Under the pieces are notes generated by a model. It made no database searches and had not been told where the DNA came from. It worked only from the letters and a program-made list of their open reading frames with translations. The translations under genes and the position numbers were made by a program. This document shows, piece by piece, positions 28,301 to 41,800 of a stretch of DNA of 64,000 bases; the stretch's first letter is position 1; every line of letters begins with the position of its first letter. This stretch comes from Nannocystis pusilla (GTDB taxonomy: Bacteria > Myxococcota_A > Polyangia > Nannocystales > Nannocystaceae), in contig NZ_JAPNKE010000002.1 in assembly GCF_026626665.1 (NCBI RefSeq), forward strand, positions 9,506,001 to 9,570,000, given 5' to 3'.

Positions 28301-31300
28301 CCGAGCGGATCGAAGTAGCGATATTTGGGGAGGCCGTCGTGGAGGGCGGCCTGCTCGGCGGCGTAGATCTCGCCATCGTTGTGCGGGGTGCCCGGAGTGA
28401 GGGCGATTCGCTGAGCGTACCAATCGCTTGCGGTGGTGTTGCCATTGGCGTCCAGCGTGCCCTCGACCGAGGCGGTCCGGATGACGGTGCTGAAGGTGCC
28501 GTCGGGCATGTCGGTGCGCACGACCCGACCCAGCGGGTCGTAGTGGATGAACGGGGTGACGCCCCACTCGACGAGCTCTCGCTCGTCGTTGTACGCGGGG
28601 CTCGAGTCGAAGAAGGGCTCGTACTGCTTGACGGGGTTGCCCTTGTTGTCGACGATGACGCGGCCGTTGCCGACCCAGCGGAGGTTCGGGCTGGTGTCCT
28701 CGAAGACGAGCTCGCCGCCGTCGAACACGAGGTCGCCGCTCTCGTCGCGCTTGGGCGCGAGGCCGGGCTCGGCCTGGACTTTTGAAGAACGACCTGACCG
28801 AGGCCGCCGGAGTAGGCGTAGCTGTGCTGGAAGGCGAGGTTGCCGGCGCCGTGGTTCTCACGGACGATGGTGTGGACGACGGTCGGCTGCTCGTCGCTCA
28901 TCCAGGCGTCGAGGTCGTACTCCAGCTCGGTCGTGGGGTGCGTCAGGGTGTCGCCGTCGCTGCTGCCGTCCTTGCCCATGACGGCCGTCTTGATTACCAT
29001 GCCGAGGGCGTCGAAGGCGACGGCCTGGCGGTTGCCGTTCGGGTCGGTGACGAGGTCGGGGGCGAGCAGGCGGTAGTCGTTGTGGGCGCTGATCGTGTTG
29101 CCGAGGGCGTCCTCGGCGGCCTCGATCAGGAGGCTGTGGGTGTCGTGGGTGAAGGTCGTGGCGTTGCCGAAGATGTCGCGGGACTCGGTGACGCGGTAGA
29201 AGTTGGCGGCGTCGAAGATCACGCGGCCGCTCGGGCGCCACCACCGGCCGTCGTCCTCGCGGAAGCCGCTCTCGGTGTCGAGCGCGAGGCCGGTGAGCTT
29301 GCCGGCGAAGTGCGCGTCGAGGTGGTCCTGGGTGAAGGCGAGCGTCAGGGTCTCGTAGGGCAGGGCACGCAAGCCGCATTGCCCGAGAGACAGGCGCGAG
29401 GCGAGGTTGTCGGAATAATAGTAGACCTGGGCGCGCGAGAGCAGGCGCTTCTGGGCGCCAGTGGTCGCGGCTTCGTGATAGGCGAGCTCGGTGGCGGCGT
29501 CCGCGTGGGCCAGCAGCTCGGCGTGGGTGAAGGGACTGGTGGGGTCGCCCCCGAGGCCGTGGAGCTCGTAGGCGCGAGTCTCGACCGGGACGCCGAGGCG
29601 ATAGGTGTCGGGCTGGTCGTGGACGTTGAGGAGGTCGACCTCGGTGAGCACGACGTGAGTCCGCGTCTGCTCGGTGATGTCGCCGTAGATCGGGAAGGTC
29701 TTGGCGTACGGATAGCCGATGCTGACGGAACGGACCGGGTTGCCGAATGCGTCGACCTCGAGTACGGCGGTGTGGCGCACGCCGGGCGCGTCCGGGAGGC
29801 GCTCGTAATGATAGGAGAGCGACTCGCGGTCGTGGACGAGGAAGGCGGCGTGCTCCTGGGCGCCGCGCGGCTGCAAGAGGCGGACGGCGAAGTTGGCCTC
29901 GGAGACGGTGTAGGGGTGGATCTGCTCCTCGGTGCCGTCGCGGCCGTAGACCTCGACGCGGAGGGCGCGGCCGCGGAGGGCTCGCACGGCCTCGCGTGCC
30001 TCGATCGGGGTGAGGCCGTCGGGGATCAGGGTCTCGGGCAGGTCGATGGCGATGCCGGCCGGGTTCTCGAGGGTCTTGTCGCTGTAGTACTCGTCGCCGT
30101 AGCAGTGCGCGAGGCTGGTGCCGCCGAGGTAGGCGCCGGTGTGGTACCAGGTTTTGGTGAGCACCGGCGGGCTGTGCAATTCCTCGTCGACGATCTGGTG
30201 GCCCGTGGGGAAAAGCTTGGGAGAATTGTAGTCGGCCCAGGATTCAGTGTCCTCGGTCTCGACCATGCCGAAGCCGCGGAACTCGCGCTCGGGGCCGTCG
30301 AAGTAGCCGTGGTGGTAGCGATACCGCTGGACGAAGGTGTGGCCGGTGACGTGATCGCGGACCTCGACGCGCTCGATGACGTGGGTGGGGAACGGGAGGC
30401 GGGTCTTCCACGGCCGACCGGCGGCGCGGTCTTCCAAATAGAACCTGGTCGATGGGGCATATTCGACCCGGGTCTCGGCGCCCATATTGTTTTTGGACGA
30501 GAGCATCAAATAGGGCTTGCCCGCCGACATGAGGTCGACGAAGGCGATATGCGTGCCCTGGCGGTGCGGTAGGTCGGTCGACCAGACGAGCGCGGCGGTG
30601 CCTTTTCCAAGAATGTCGGCGAGCTGGACGGACGAGAGGCTGTCGACCGGCGGGATGTCGACCTGGACGGCGCTTGAAAAGCTGTTGCCGGCCTGGTTGT
30701 GCCACACGCGGGCGCCGTCCTGGCGGACGTAGACGAGGTCGGTGGTGCCGCTGCCGTCGATGTCGCCGATCCGCAGGCGATCGGCGCGGAACCGGTCGGG
30801 GCGGTCGAACACGGGGGCGCCGCGCATGCCGATCTGGCGGCCGAAGCGGCCGTAGCCGAGGTTGGGCCAGTAGACGACGGAGCCGTTGCGGACGCGGACG
30901 ATGTCGGCGAGGCCGTCGCCGGTCATGTCGGTGAAATAGATGGCCTGCTGCGGGTCGGTCCAGATCAGCTGGGGACCGACTCGCTCGTCGCGCGGGCGCG
31001 AGAGGACGCGCGGCTCTCCGTAACCATCGTGACCCTCGGAGGGGTACCAGATGAAGCGGTTGTCCTCGCAGACGAGGATGTCCGCGAGGCCATCTCCGTT
31101 GATGTCGAGGAGCTGGACGTTGGGAGCGTTGAGGTCGATGTTGGGGACGGCGCGGAAGCTGCGGAAAGCTTGCCAATCCTCGGCCGCGACGCCGCACATG
31201 GGCAGCGGGCGCTCGTAGAAGCCGGGCGCGGGGCCGGAGAAGCTGGTGAGGCTGAGGGCGCCGTCGCCGTTGAGGTCGAGGAGGCGCTGGCTGCCGAGGC

Positions 31301-32823
31301 GGGCGTTGCTCGGCAGGCTCGGGAGGCTGCGCAGCGGGCCGAAGGTGCCGTTGCCCTCGTTGCGCTTGTAATACCAGTGGCCGGCCTGCTCGGTGAGGAG
31401 GCCGGGCAAACCCTCGCCGTCGAGGTCGACGAGCTCGAAGCGGCCGCCCAGCGCGCCCGGGACATCCTTTAAAGTGTCGGCGTCGACGAGGCGGAGGGTC
31501 GGATCGATCTGCGCGGCGCTGTACGTGAACTCGACCGGAGGGTAGGCCTTGTGGGTATAGGCGCCGCTGGAATAGACATAGCCGCGGTGCCTGGCGGCGG
31601 TCAGGAGCGTGGCGGTGGGGTTCTCGGAGTAGGTGAGCTCGGTGGCAGCGACGAGGTATGAGCTGGCGGGCAGCAGCTCCTCGAAGTGATGGAGCATGAG
31701 GATCCGTCGGCACAGCCGGCGGGTGCGGATGTCGAAGCAGGCGCGGAAATTCGAAAGGTGTCGTGGCGCGCGGGCCAGGTGCCGGTCTCGGTGCCGTAGG
31801 CGTCGTGCTCGCCGTAGTCGAGCAGGACCTCGAAGTGCCAATCGCCGGCGACGTACGGGGTGGCGTTGCCGTAATAGATGCGCTTGAGGTAGCGCTGGGC
31901 CTGGGCCTGGGTGACGGCCAGGCGCTCGTGCTCCTCGAGGCTCTCGAGGTCGACGTCCTCGAGGTCCTCCTGCTTGTATTCGAAGCGGACGATGTTGCCG
32001 CGGTCGTCGCTGGTCTGGTCGATGAGCCAGGTGAAGACGCGGGTATGATCGGCGGGGTCAGCGATGCGGCTGAGCGCGCTGGCGCCGTAGGTGCTGCGCA
32101 CGTTGTCGCGCGACCAGGTGCGCCAGTGGACGTCGCCGGTGCCGAGGTGGACCCAGCGCTCGATGCGGGCGAAGCCGGCCTCGACGCGCGGGCGATAAGC
32201 GTGGACGCGGTGGCCGTCTTGCGTGAAGACCTTGCGCGTCCACTCGCCGAGGTTCTCCTCGAGCAGCGGGACGAGGTCCTCGGCGTCGGAGATGAGGAAC
32301 GTGTCGGCTTCGGCGGCGTCGTCGTAGGTCGGCAAGCCCTTATCGGTCTTGCGCGAGATCGAGGCGACCGAGAGCTGCCAGCCCATGCCGAACGGGCCGT
32401 TGCCGGCGCCGGTGCTGTAGCCGAGCGCGAGGGTCGGGGCGAGGCCCCGACCCGGCGAGACGGCGATCGGAATGCTCATACCGCCGCTGCCACTGAAGGC
32501 GTTGGCCTCGAACTTGTCGCCGATGTTTTTGAGAGCGCCGCCACCCTTGGGGAGGGAGATCGAAGGGGCGAGCTCGGAGGGGTTGGGGGCGGCCGGGGCG
32601 GGTGATTGCGCGTTCTGCTGGCCGGTGCCCGCGGAGGCTGCCGCGCCGGGTGCCGCCTCACGGGCGTCTTGCGGCTTGTTGCTGACCGCGGGGGAGGGCC
32701 CGGGCCCGCCCGGTGGCCGCTCGGGCGGGCCGCGCTGTCGGTGGACTGGTTGTTGCTCTTCTGGGTGGCCGACGGATCGGCCATGCGGCCGCCCGTGGCG
32801 TCGTTGTCGCGCTTCATTGCCAT
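24757..32823 (-). CDS. Fused TcB-TcC (SpvB/RHS) toxin component with C-terminal deaminase-like toxin (three frame breaks)
   Basis: One gene of about 2,690 residues, starting ATG 32823 with GAGGGTG before it. Order: disordered N-terminus; SpvB/TcdB N-terminal domain (GGMSIPIAVSPGRGLAPTLAL); FG-GAP/VCBS repeats (DLNGDGALSL, DINGDGLADIL, DMTGDGLADIV); TcdB middle domains; RHS/YD repeats (YDPVGNIARI); RHS core end (YHGARYYAPWLCRWIAADPTG); then a variable toxin tail. TcB and TcC form the cocoon that holds the toxic C-terminus of TcC for delivery through TcA. Frame breaks lie near 32720, at about 31754 (TTTCG for TTTTCG) and about 28780 (AAAAGTCC for AAAAGGTCC); the conserved sequence resumes exactly each time. 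It starts 24 bases after the TcA stop, so both are one operon. Promoter likely in 42147-42618. Confidence 0.88.
25327..25690 (-). other. Deaminase-like toxin domain of the TcC tail
   Basis: Part of the gene above. After a glycine-rich pre-toxin segment, the tail has the deaminase-superfamily signature: CAE in GNLMCAEKRVVQTL (Cys in place of the usual first His, as in YwqJ-like toxins) and a zinc-binding PVCTDC about 40 residues later. This matches polymorphic-toxin deaminases that edit nucleic-acid bases. The family assignment rests on the motif pair only, so the substrate (DNA, RNA or free base) is open. Confidence 0.65.
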
Positions 32824-32847
32824 GATTTCACCCTCCCCGCTCGCTGC

Positions 32848-35800
32848 TTAGACCGAATCCATCTTGTGACCGACGACGATGTAGAAGTCCTCGGGATCCT
32901 GCCCGGCGGTCCAGCCCTCTGGGAGTGTCAGTGTCCAGATGCCGAGATTCCTGGAGAGGCCGTTGCCGCTGGTAGCGAAGTGGATGTAGTCGTAGTCTGC
33001 CCCCGGCTCGTTCATCTTGTACTTGAGGAAATTGCCGAGCTCGAGCTCCCCGCCGGGTCCGTTGAGTTCTGCATTGTCGAAGGTGTTCTCCGCCGGGCCC
33101 TCAGCTGCGCTCGGCCAGCGGGCGAAGATGACCACCTGGGTGATCTTGCGGGTGCCTCCCGGTGTCGGCGGGTGCGGGAAGCGCTCCTCGGTGAGGTCGA
33201 GGTTGAGCGCGGTGCTGTTCATGCCGGACCCGGCCGCGACGAAGCTGCGCCAGGCCTCGGGGAACTCGGCCCGGGCGCTGAAGATCTGGACCTGGCCCTC
33301 ACCGTGCTCCAGATTTGGCCCGCGCTCGATGTGATCGAGGGAGTGCTTGAGGTCGCCGACGAGGCCCTTCCTCACGTCGCCGCCTTCACGCGCGGTGTAG
33401 CGAATCGTGAGGATCACGTCGGAGATGGTCTCGTAGTCGAACTGGCGGACCACTTCCGGCAATTCGAGGCGCCACTGGCTCTCCTCGATCCCGCGGCCCT
33501 CGAACGGGAGGTACCGCTCGTCGCGCAGGTTGGGCTCGAACAGGCCGGAGTCGTCCTGGTTCACGCTGATGGCCAGGGAGGCGACGGTCCCCCCGTCGGC
33601 GGTGAGAGTGCCGTCCGCCGCCGGACGTGTCTTGCCGGACAGGTAGGTGAGCGTGACGCCGACGTTGGTGTAGGGGCCGGTGACGGCGGGCAGGGCGACG
33701 CTGACGAGCTTGATACGGCGGAGGTAGTGGCTCGCGTGGTCGAGGTCGAAGATGATCGAAGGCAGGCTGAAGTGGCAGGCGCCGGTCTTGCGCAGGGCGA
33801 TCAGCGCGACGGGGTCGAGGCTGGCGAGCGAGACGCGCTTGGTGAGCTCGTATTCGCGGCGATTGTTCTCGTAGTAGGCGACCTCCATGCGCCGGAGGTC
33901 GTGCGCGAGGCGCTCGCCGGCGAGCAGGCCCTGGCGGCGGTTGTCCCAGTGGCCGAACTGGACGAACTCGGGGACCGTGCTGGCGATCGCCAGCTCGTAG
34001 CGGTAGCAACGCTCGGCGCGGCGCGACAGGTCGAGCGCCATCTGGTAGGCCCGGTAGTAGACCTTGTTGATCTCGCCGCTCATCCACGAGTAGAGCTCGG
34101 CGTTGGTGAACTTGGTCTGCATGAAGTCGAGCGCTTCGCGGGCCTGCTCGGACTGCTTGTCGTGGTTGGCGAGGTCGACCTGCGCCATCTGCAGCCGGAT
34201 CTCCGCCGCGGTGATCTGCGCGTCGATCTGCTTGAGCTCCGCACGTGCAAGATCCCGCTGGTGCTTCCACTCGTCCTTGCGGCGGACGTACGAGGCCATC
34301 GTCCCGGCGCGGTTGGCCTCGCGGCTCTTCGCCGTGGCGTTAACATTCTGTTTTTGGCTATTGAGCTGTGAGCCCAGCGCGGCGATTTGGCCGCCACTCG
34401 AAATCGTAGAGTGAACACCGTTGCCCGAGAATCCGAGGCTGAAGTTCGGGATGTGGGAGAGAATGGTGGACAGCTGAAGCTCGTCTGCGGCCGATTTTTC
34501 GTGCCTCGAAGCCTCGAGCGAGAGATCATTCTCCTTGATCTCGAGCTCGTTCATGAACTCCCGCGTGGAGTAGTACTGCTCGCGAAGAGCCGCGAGTTCG
34601 CGGCCGCGCTGTAGCGCCTGGATGTTCTCCCGGGCCTCTTGCAACATCGTTTCTTTGGCGGCACGGACCTCTTTGAGAAGCGCGACCTCGTGACCGGCGC
34701 GCAGGTTGGCCAGGGCTTCGGCGTCTCGCTTCTCAAGCGCCAGCAGAAGCCCGTTGCCGAGGCTGCTGACGTGGCTGACGAACTCCTTGGCGATGCCGAG
34801 GTGCGGCAGGAACCGGTAGTGCGGCAGCGGAGCGTAGAGGTTGCTGATCGCGGTGCCGATGTCGATGCCCTGGGCGACGGCACGGGCGAGCAGGCCCGGA
34901 TCGATCGGCGGGTCGTAGAGGGCGAGTTCCCGGCGGACGCCTTCGATGTTGAGGCAGTTGCGAAGCTTGAACAGGCGGTCGGCGACGATATCCCAGTAGC
35001 CGAGCAGCTTGTCGTTGGGCGGGATGCAGAAGTAGAGGCGCGTGGCCGTCGGTCCGTCGTCGTCGCCGTCGACGATGATGCGGATATTCGGCGGGGGGCA
35101 CGATTGACCGGTCCCGAGGCATCGGATCCAGTGCCCTGCGGGGTCGGCGACTCGGCGGCCGCCCACTGGTAGAGAGTCGGCGTGTGCCACTGAACGTCCT
35201 CTTGAGCCTTGACGTCGAGCTTGAACAGCACGTCCTTCTTGGCGAAGCCGATGAGATCGTTCTCGAGCTCGACGAGGAAGTTCGAGAAGGCGTCGAGCTC
35301 GCTGGCCGCGTCGTTGTAGTCTTTGTCCGGCCGCTCGTCGCCATCGATCTTGCGCGGGCGCTTGCCGAGGATCTGCAGGGCCAGCAGGTACAGCTGGGCC
35401 GCCTCCTGGGTGCTCTCGCGCGTGTCCCGGCGGAACAGGTCGTCGCCCCAGGCGATCAGGTTGTCGAGGTACTTCATCACCGTGGCCCGCATGTACGCGG
35501 TCGGGCGCAGCCGCGCGAGGACGTGCGGCCGGAACGGACGGAGCCGCGACTGCTCGATCTGGTCGATCATCTCCTTCTTCTTGCCAATGAGCTCGTTGTC
35601 GGGGCCGGGGTAGTGCAGCAGCTCGAGCAGCTGGGCGATCGACATGTGCTCGAGCTCTCGCGGAATTCCTTGAAATTCCAGTAGTGGAGGCAGTCGGTGT
35701 TGCCGACCTCTTGCGGGTTACGCGTCGGGTCGAAGATATAGCCGAGCCAGCGCTGGGCCTCCTCGAATCGGTTCTCCGCCATCAGGCGATCGGCGATGTA

Positions 35801-38800
35801 CATCGGAATGTGGAAGAACAACTCCCAGTTGTAGACGCTGTAGGCGCCGCCGTAGCGGAAGTCGATGTCAGCGGTCGGGTATTCTTGATAGACGATGGTC
35901 TCATCGTCGAAGTACTCGTGATCGGGCGCGAGGGGCTGATCCACGGCCTGGTACTGCAGCGAGACGTCCCCGCCCTGGGTGGCCACTGCCGGGTCGAGGA
36001 GCCCGGCGACGCCGAATCTCCGCACCCGCTCGAGGAACAAGCAAGTGTACGGGTGATAGAAGACCGAGGCCGAGTACTTGGTGTATTTCCCGAAAGAGCC
36101 CCACTGCTGCATCGAGGCGATGTTATCTCCTCCCGAGAGCTCCTTGACGAGCTGGTTATCGGCGGGTGGCGCCTGGTATGGCACGGTGATGCCGGCCAGC
36201 CCGAAGTAGGGTTGGAGGTGGTTCTGGCCGATCTGCTGGAGGAAGAGCTTGTCGGGGTTGGCGTCGTTCGTGCCGGCGCCGCTGTTCGAGGGGCGCAAGT
36301 ACAAAGAGGCGTACTTGTCGCTGTAGATGAACGGTCGACTGCAATCGAGCCGTTCGTCCTGATGAGGGATCGAGAGAAATTTGTATACACCGCCCGGCAG
36401 CTTCAAGATGGGCCCGGAATAGGCCAGCCCTTTATTCGATTCAAACGGCATCAGGAGTTTGCCCGGGCCTCCGCCGAGCCCGAATGCTTGAAAGTAGACC
36501 TCACTATGCGGCGAAGGGACGGGCCAAGGTCCTTCCAAGTCACCGATCTTTGCGTCATCGTCTTGATCGCCGAAACCATACCAGTGCAGGGACCCCGAGC
36601 AGCCGTTGTATGACCACTGGGCAAGCTTCTTCATTCGGTCCTCGAAGAGGTACTCGTATGCCCTGTTTACGCCGACCTGCAGACCTCCCTGATCGGTCCA
36701 GGACACCATGCTGATATCCTCGTTGAAATCGGGGTCTTCGGGGTCGGGGTTGCTCGATGTGTCGGGCCAGTCTGTGGTGGCGGATTCCCCAACCGTATGG
36801 ATCTTGCCCCATTGACTGAACTGCCTCTCAGCCCAGCGAATCGTAACCTTTCGCTCGTGATAGAGATAGTTCTCCTCCTTCTTGGGCGGCTTGGGGACGA
36901 GTTCTGTCTTCGGCCAGACGAGTATCAGGCGTCGATGGGACACGACGGGTAGGACACCCTTGTTCTCGACGGCGAAGGGCAGCTCCTCCACGGCGTCCAG
37001 TAGGCGTCATCCTCGCGCCGACGGTAGAACAGTTCGGTCGGGTCGGCCGGGCTGCGGGCGAACACGTGCATGCGGTCGACCGTGAGCGGATTGGTGCCCT
37101 CGGTCTCGTGGTACATGCCGCTGACGTCGAGGTGCGAGACCTCGTGCAGGCCCTCGAGGTAGTGGATGTAGGCCTTCTCGATCGAGGCCTCGTCGATGCC
37201 GGTCTGGGCCAGCTCGGCGGTGAAGCGCTCGAACAGGGGGGTGATGTCGTCGCGGAGCTCGGGCTGGACCCAGTTCTCGGGGTATAGGAACAGCTTGCGG
37301 TTGGCCTCCCAGACGCGGTAGCGCTTCATCCACGACCACTCGTCGGAGTCGGCGGGGGTCAGTTTGACGTTGGGGATAAGGCCCATCAGCGCGCGCTGCA
37401 TGAACAGCTGCAGGGCGGCCGTGGCGAACAGCAGGCGGGTGGTCTTGTTGCACGGGGCCAGGTCGACGTCCATCAGCAGGACGCCGAACAAGTCTTCGCG
37501 GTCCTTGATGTTCTCGGCCTTCATCAAGTAGGCGACGAGGGCGTCGCGCTGCTTCTCGCGCAGGCGGTTGCGGATCGGCTGGGCGATCGAGGCCCAGTTC
37601 GCGCCCTTGAACTTCGCCTGGGCGGCGGCTCGAATTGCGGCGGCGATGGGGACGCTCACGGGGGCGTCGTCGGCCCACGTGCGCGCGGTCAAGGGGTCGA
37701 CGCCGAGCTGGGCGCTGATGCGGAGCACGGACGCGAACGCCTCGACGGCCTCGATGCGCTTGAGATCGACCACCTCGATGGGCTCCACGGTCTCGAAGGC
37801 GGTGAGGGCATTCACGTCCCAGTCGGCCGCGGCGGCGAGGAGGCCGAGGAACTTCGACTTCCAGTCGGGTGGCGGGTTGGCGGCGAAGAATTGGTCGAGC
37901 AGGACGGTGAGCTGCTCAGGGTCGGTGAGGACGTTGTCGCGGATGTCGATCGCGCGCCGGAGCCAGTCCCAGCCCGCGAAGGTGGCGTACACCAGAGTGT
38001 TGTTGGTTCCATCCTGCGGCAGCGCGACGAAGTTGGGCAGGGTGACCTGCGGGTCGGTCGGCTGCTCGAGCAGCCACCGCAACAGACCCGGACCGAGGCG
38101 GAAGGTCGCGGCGACCAGAGCGACGCGCCGCAGGTTGCGGTAGAGCGCGGCCGGGACCTTGACGCCAGTGCGATCGAGGAACAGCGCCGGGAAGTCGACG
38201 TTCTTGATCAGCGGGGCGTCAGCGTCGACGCTGTACGAAGCCGTGGAGAAGAAGGCATCGTCGGTCAGGATGGCGAGAGCGGTCGGAGTGCCATGCGTGA
38301 ACTTGCGCAGGAGCATGTCGGCGTCCGCGACCTCGAGCGAGAGGGCGACGGCCATCTGACGGATCACCACGCTCTCGAGCCGCTGCTGGCGGACGTAGGC
38401 CTCGACCACGGGGAGGATCAGGTTGACGCGCGCTTCGACGGTGCCCCAGCTGCCACTCCCCTTGCCGAATTCGAGCCACGCGGGGCTCTCCTCCACAAGG
38501 AAGAAGAGCAGTTGATCCCGCAGGCCCGCGGCGACGCCGTCGTCCGGGACGGGCGTCACCTGGGTGATGAATTCCACGGCCGCCTTGGTGTCCGCCTCGC
38601 TGAGGAACAGCGCCAGCAGCTTGGCGATCCGATCGATCTTCGCCAGCTCGGGCGGCGGGAGGCTCTGCTCGTGGTCGGTGTGGGCCTGCTGCAGGGCCGT
38701 GATGAGGCCGATGAAGGTGCGCGTGACGTCGAGGTCGCCGGCGCCGAACTTATCCTTCTGCTGGTTGCGGATGAACCAGTCGAGCGCGGGGACAGACAGG

Positions 38801-41800
38801 CGGGAGCCCTTGACGGCCTCGGCGCGGTCGATGAGCTCGCGCACCGGCGCGATCGCTGTGCCCGCGAACGGGCCCGCACCTTCGTTCAGGCTGGCGGTGT
38901 AGTGGGTGAGAGTGATGAGCTCGTCGACCGAGAGATCGACGGCACGCGCGATCGAGGAGACGCGATACAGCTTCGACAGGTTCTCGAGGGTCAGGTCGTC
39001 GTCGCCGGTCAGACCGGTGACGGCGAGGATCGCGTCGAGCTCGCTCTCGTCGACTTTGAGGATGCCGAGTAGGTCGCCGCGGAAATCCTTGAGAAGCTTG
39101 CTCCCGTCGAGCGCGGTGAAGGCCGCGTCGCGGATCTTCGGCCGCACGACTTGGTCGTAGTAGGTCGGCTCACCCTCGACGTATTCGTGGCGGTCGAGGG
39201 GGGCGAACCAGGACAGTACCTCGCCGAGGGGCAGCCGCGCGAAGCGCTGACGCAGGCGGACGAAGCGAGCCAGCGTATCGAGGCCGGCCATCACCAGGGT
39301 GGCGCCGAGGCCGTGCAGGACCGCGTCGAGCTCCGCGGTGGTCCATCCGAGCGCGCGCTTGACCCGCAGGAAGCGCTGGATGTGCCGCAGCTGGGTCGAG
39401 TCGAAGCCGGGCTGGGTCTCGTTGGCGATGTCGCGGAACACCGCGTCTTTGAGCGTGCAAGGGGTGGCGTAGACGATCTTCGTCTCGTCGGCGAACATCC
39501 GCGTGCGCAGCAGCTCCTGCACCGCGGGGAAGTCGAGGCTGGCGCGTTCCATGAACAGCTCGACCTTGTTGATCTCGGTGATCCAGGTGCCGCTGCCGAG
39601 CGGGAAGCCCCAGCGTTCCTCCAGACTCGGCATGTCGAGCACATCGCGGACGAGGTCGCTTTGACCCTTGGACAAGCCGAGCCGTTCGTCGACGCGGAAG
39701 ATTTGGGTCGCCTCGAAGCCGCCGAACCACTCGAAGGCGTCCTGCAGCGCCACCCGCGAGGTGCCGATGACCTGGAGATAGGAGCGCGCGTCCTCGAGGT
39801 GCAGGTCGAACGGGAGTTCGAAGGGGCGGTAGCACTTCGTCGGCTTGGCCAGCTCGACATAGATGGCGGGGTTGATGTGCTCGGGGTAGACTTGCAGGTC
39901 CTCCTCGGTCCAGGTGGTCTGCCGATTGAGGTTCGGCGAGCCGACGAGGCCCAGCGGCATGTGCGCCCGGGCCTCGAGCACCTCGATGATGAGGTCGATG
40001 GTGGGGACCGGCGTGTCCGAGTTCTTGCAATTGAGGTCGATGTACTTGAGCTCCGGCCGCGCGACGTTGAGCAGGCCGTGGAGCGAGAGGTTGAGCCCGC
40101 CATAGTGGCGAAGCTTGAGGAAGTGCATCAGGTCGGTGAAGTACGCCGCCGGCCCGAGGACCGATTGCAGTGGGTGCAGGCGCAGTAGTCGAGGTTGTGG
40201 AACAGCTGCTCGAGAGTGGGGTCGCCGCACGCGGGGGTCGGGATCACCTTGGTGATGGGAGCGCTGGCCTTGGCGCTCATCTGCAGCCACGCGTGCGTGG
40301 AGGCCGTGGCGATCTGGTCGGCCTTCTCAAACACCGCAGCCAGAGCGTCGGCGTCGAGGATGCCGCTGAACTTGCCGCGGAAGGCCGCCAGACCCATGCT
40401 CTGAATCTGCGCGGCCGTGGTCACTCCTGCTTCGAGCAGCGCCCGCGCGGTGTCGGTGCGCCCGTATCGCGGCGACAAGTTGAAGACGCGCTGGACCTTG
40501 AGCAGGTCCTGACGCAAGGCATCTCGATCGGCGGTGAGCGGCGGCAAGCCGGTGGCTCCCTGGAAGAAGCTCTTGATGTAGGTGCGGTCGAAGCTGAAGT
40601 CGGGGTTTTGGACCACGAACGCAGCGACGTTGCTGGTGACTGAGCCGGCCGGCAGGCGATAAGCGAGGTGCGCGGACGGGTAGAGGTCGGCGATCATGCG
40701 CGTGATCGCGGCGGCGTAGTTGCTGCGCTGCTCGGCGCTGGTCCCAGGCACACCTGCCGGCGTATGCACCGCGACACCGCCGACGAGCTCGCCCATGAAG
40801 GAGACCCAGTTCGCCTCGGTGTATTGCGCGAGCTCTGCGGCGCGCGAGAAGACGTTGGCCGTACGCTTCGCATCGAGCAGCGTGATCATCCGGGCGTGAC
40901 CGCCGGTGATCGCGCCGACCTGCAAGGCGAACTGGATCTTGCTGACGACAGCGGCGCCGAGGCTCGAAGGGGCGCGTAGGTCGTTCCAGAACTGCTCGGC
41001 CGTGCCTGTGTGGTCCGCGTATTTGAGCGCGAAAGCACGTGCCTGGCTTTCGAGGCCGGCGGCCACGAGGATCGAGCCGACCGGGGTGGTACCGGGGTTG
41101 ATTTGGGGGACGATGCGATCGGTGCGGGCGTTTTTCAGCGTGTCGGTGATCGTGGCGACTTGCGTCGCCAGCGCCGAAGGGACGACGTTGTCTGCGACCG
41201 CCTGGTTGATGGCTCGGGTGATATCGGCCGGCGTGAGGCCGGTGACGGAGGTGGTCGAGAGCGGGATGCCGGCGTGGGCGAACGCGACGAAGACGTCGGG
41301 GGTGAGCGTGGGATACTTGGCGTTCAGGGCATGCGCGCGCGCCATGGTCGTCACGGCCGAGCGATCGACGTCGGTACGGCATTGCATGAACCGGACGTCG
41401 TCGGGGGTAATCTGGGGGAAAGTGATGTTGTCGAGCAGGCCGCTCAGGAGGGTCTGGTCGAGGTTGTAGCTCGACTTGCCCACGTAGGGGGCGTTGTTCT
41501 GGACCAGACGGACGGTGAGGTCGGCCGGCGGATTGCAGAACTTGGCGGTGCTCGCCGAGATGGAGGCGGCCTTGAGATAGATGGTGAAGTCGGCGAAGTC
41601 GGGGTGGCCGCCGGCGCTTCCCGGATAGCGGATCATGAAGCGCCCGTCGGTGCCGCTCGTTCCGGTCGCATGCTGAATCTCGTTACGCAGCGTCTTCTTG
41701 TAGACGATGATGGCGGTGCCACCGATCGGCGTGCCGTCGGCCGAAGTCACGAAGCCGCTCACCGAGAAGGTCGGAGCGCCCGTGGAGAGGCTGTACGAGG

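Noticed and set aside
26332..34371. Long open frames on the plus strand opposite the Tc genes
   Set aside because: They are antisense shadows of GC-rich RHS/TcA coding sequence: acidic Val/Gly/Ala-rich translations with no family motif.
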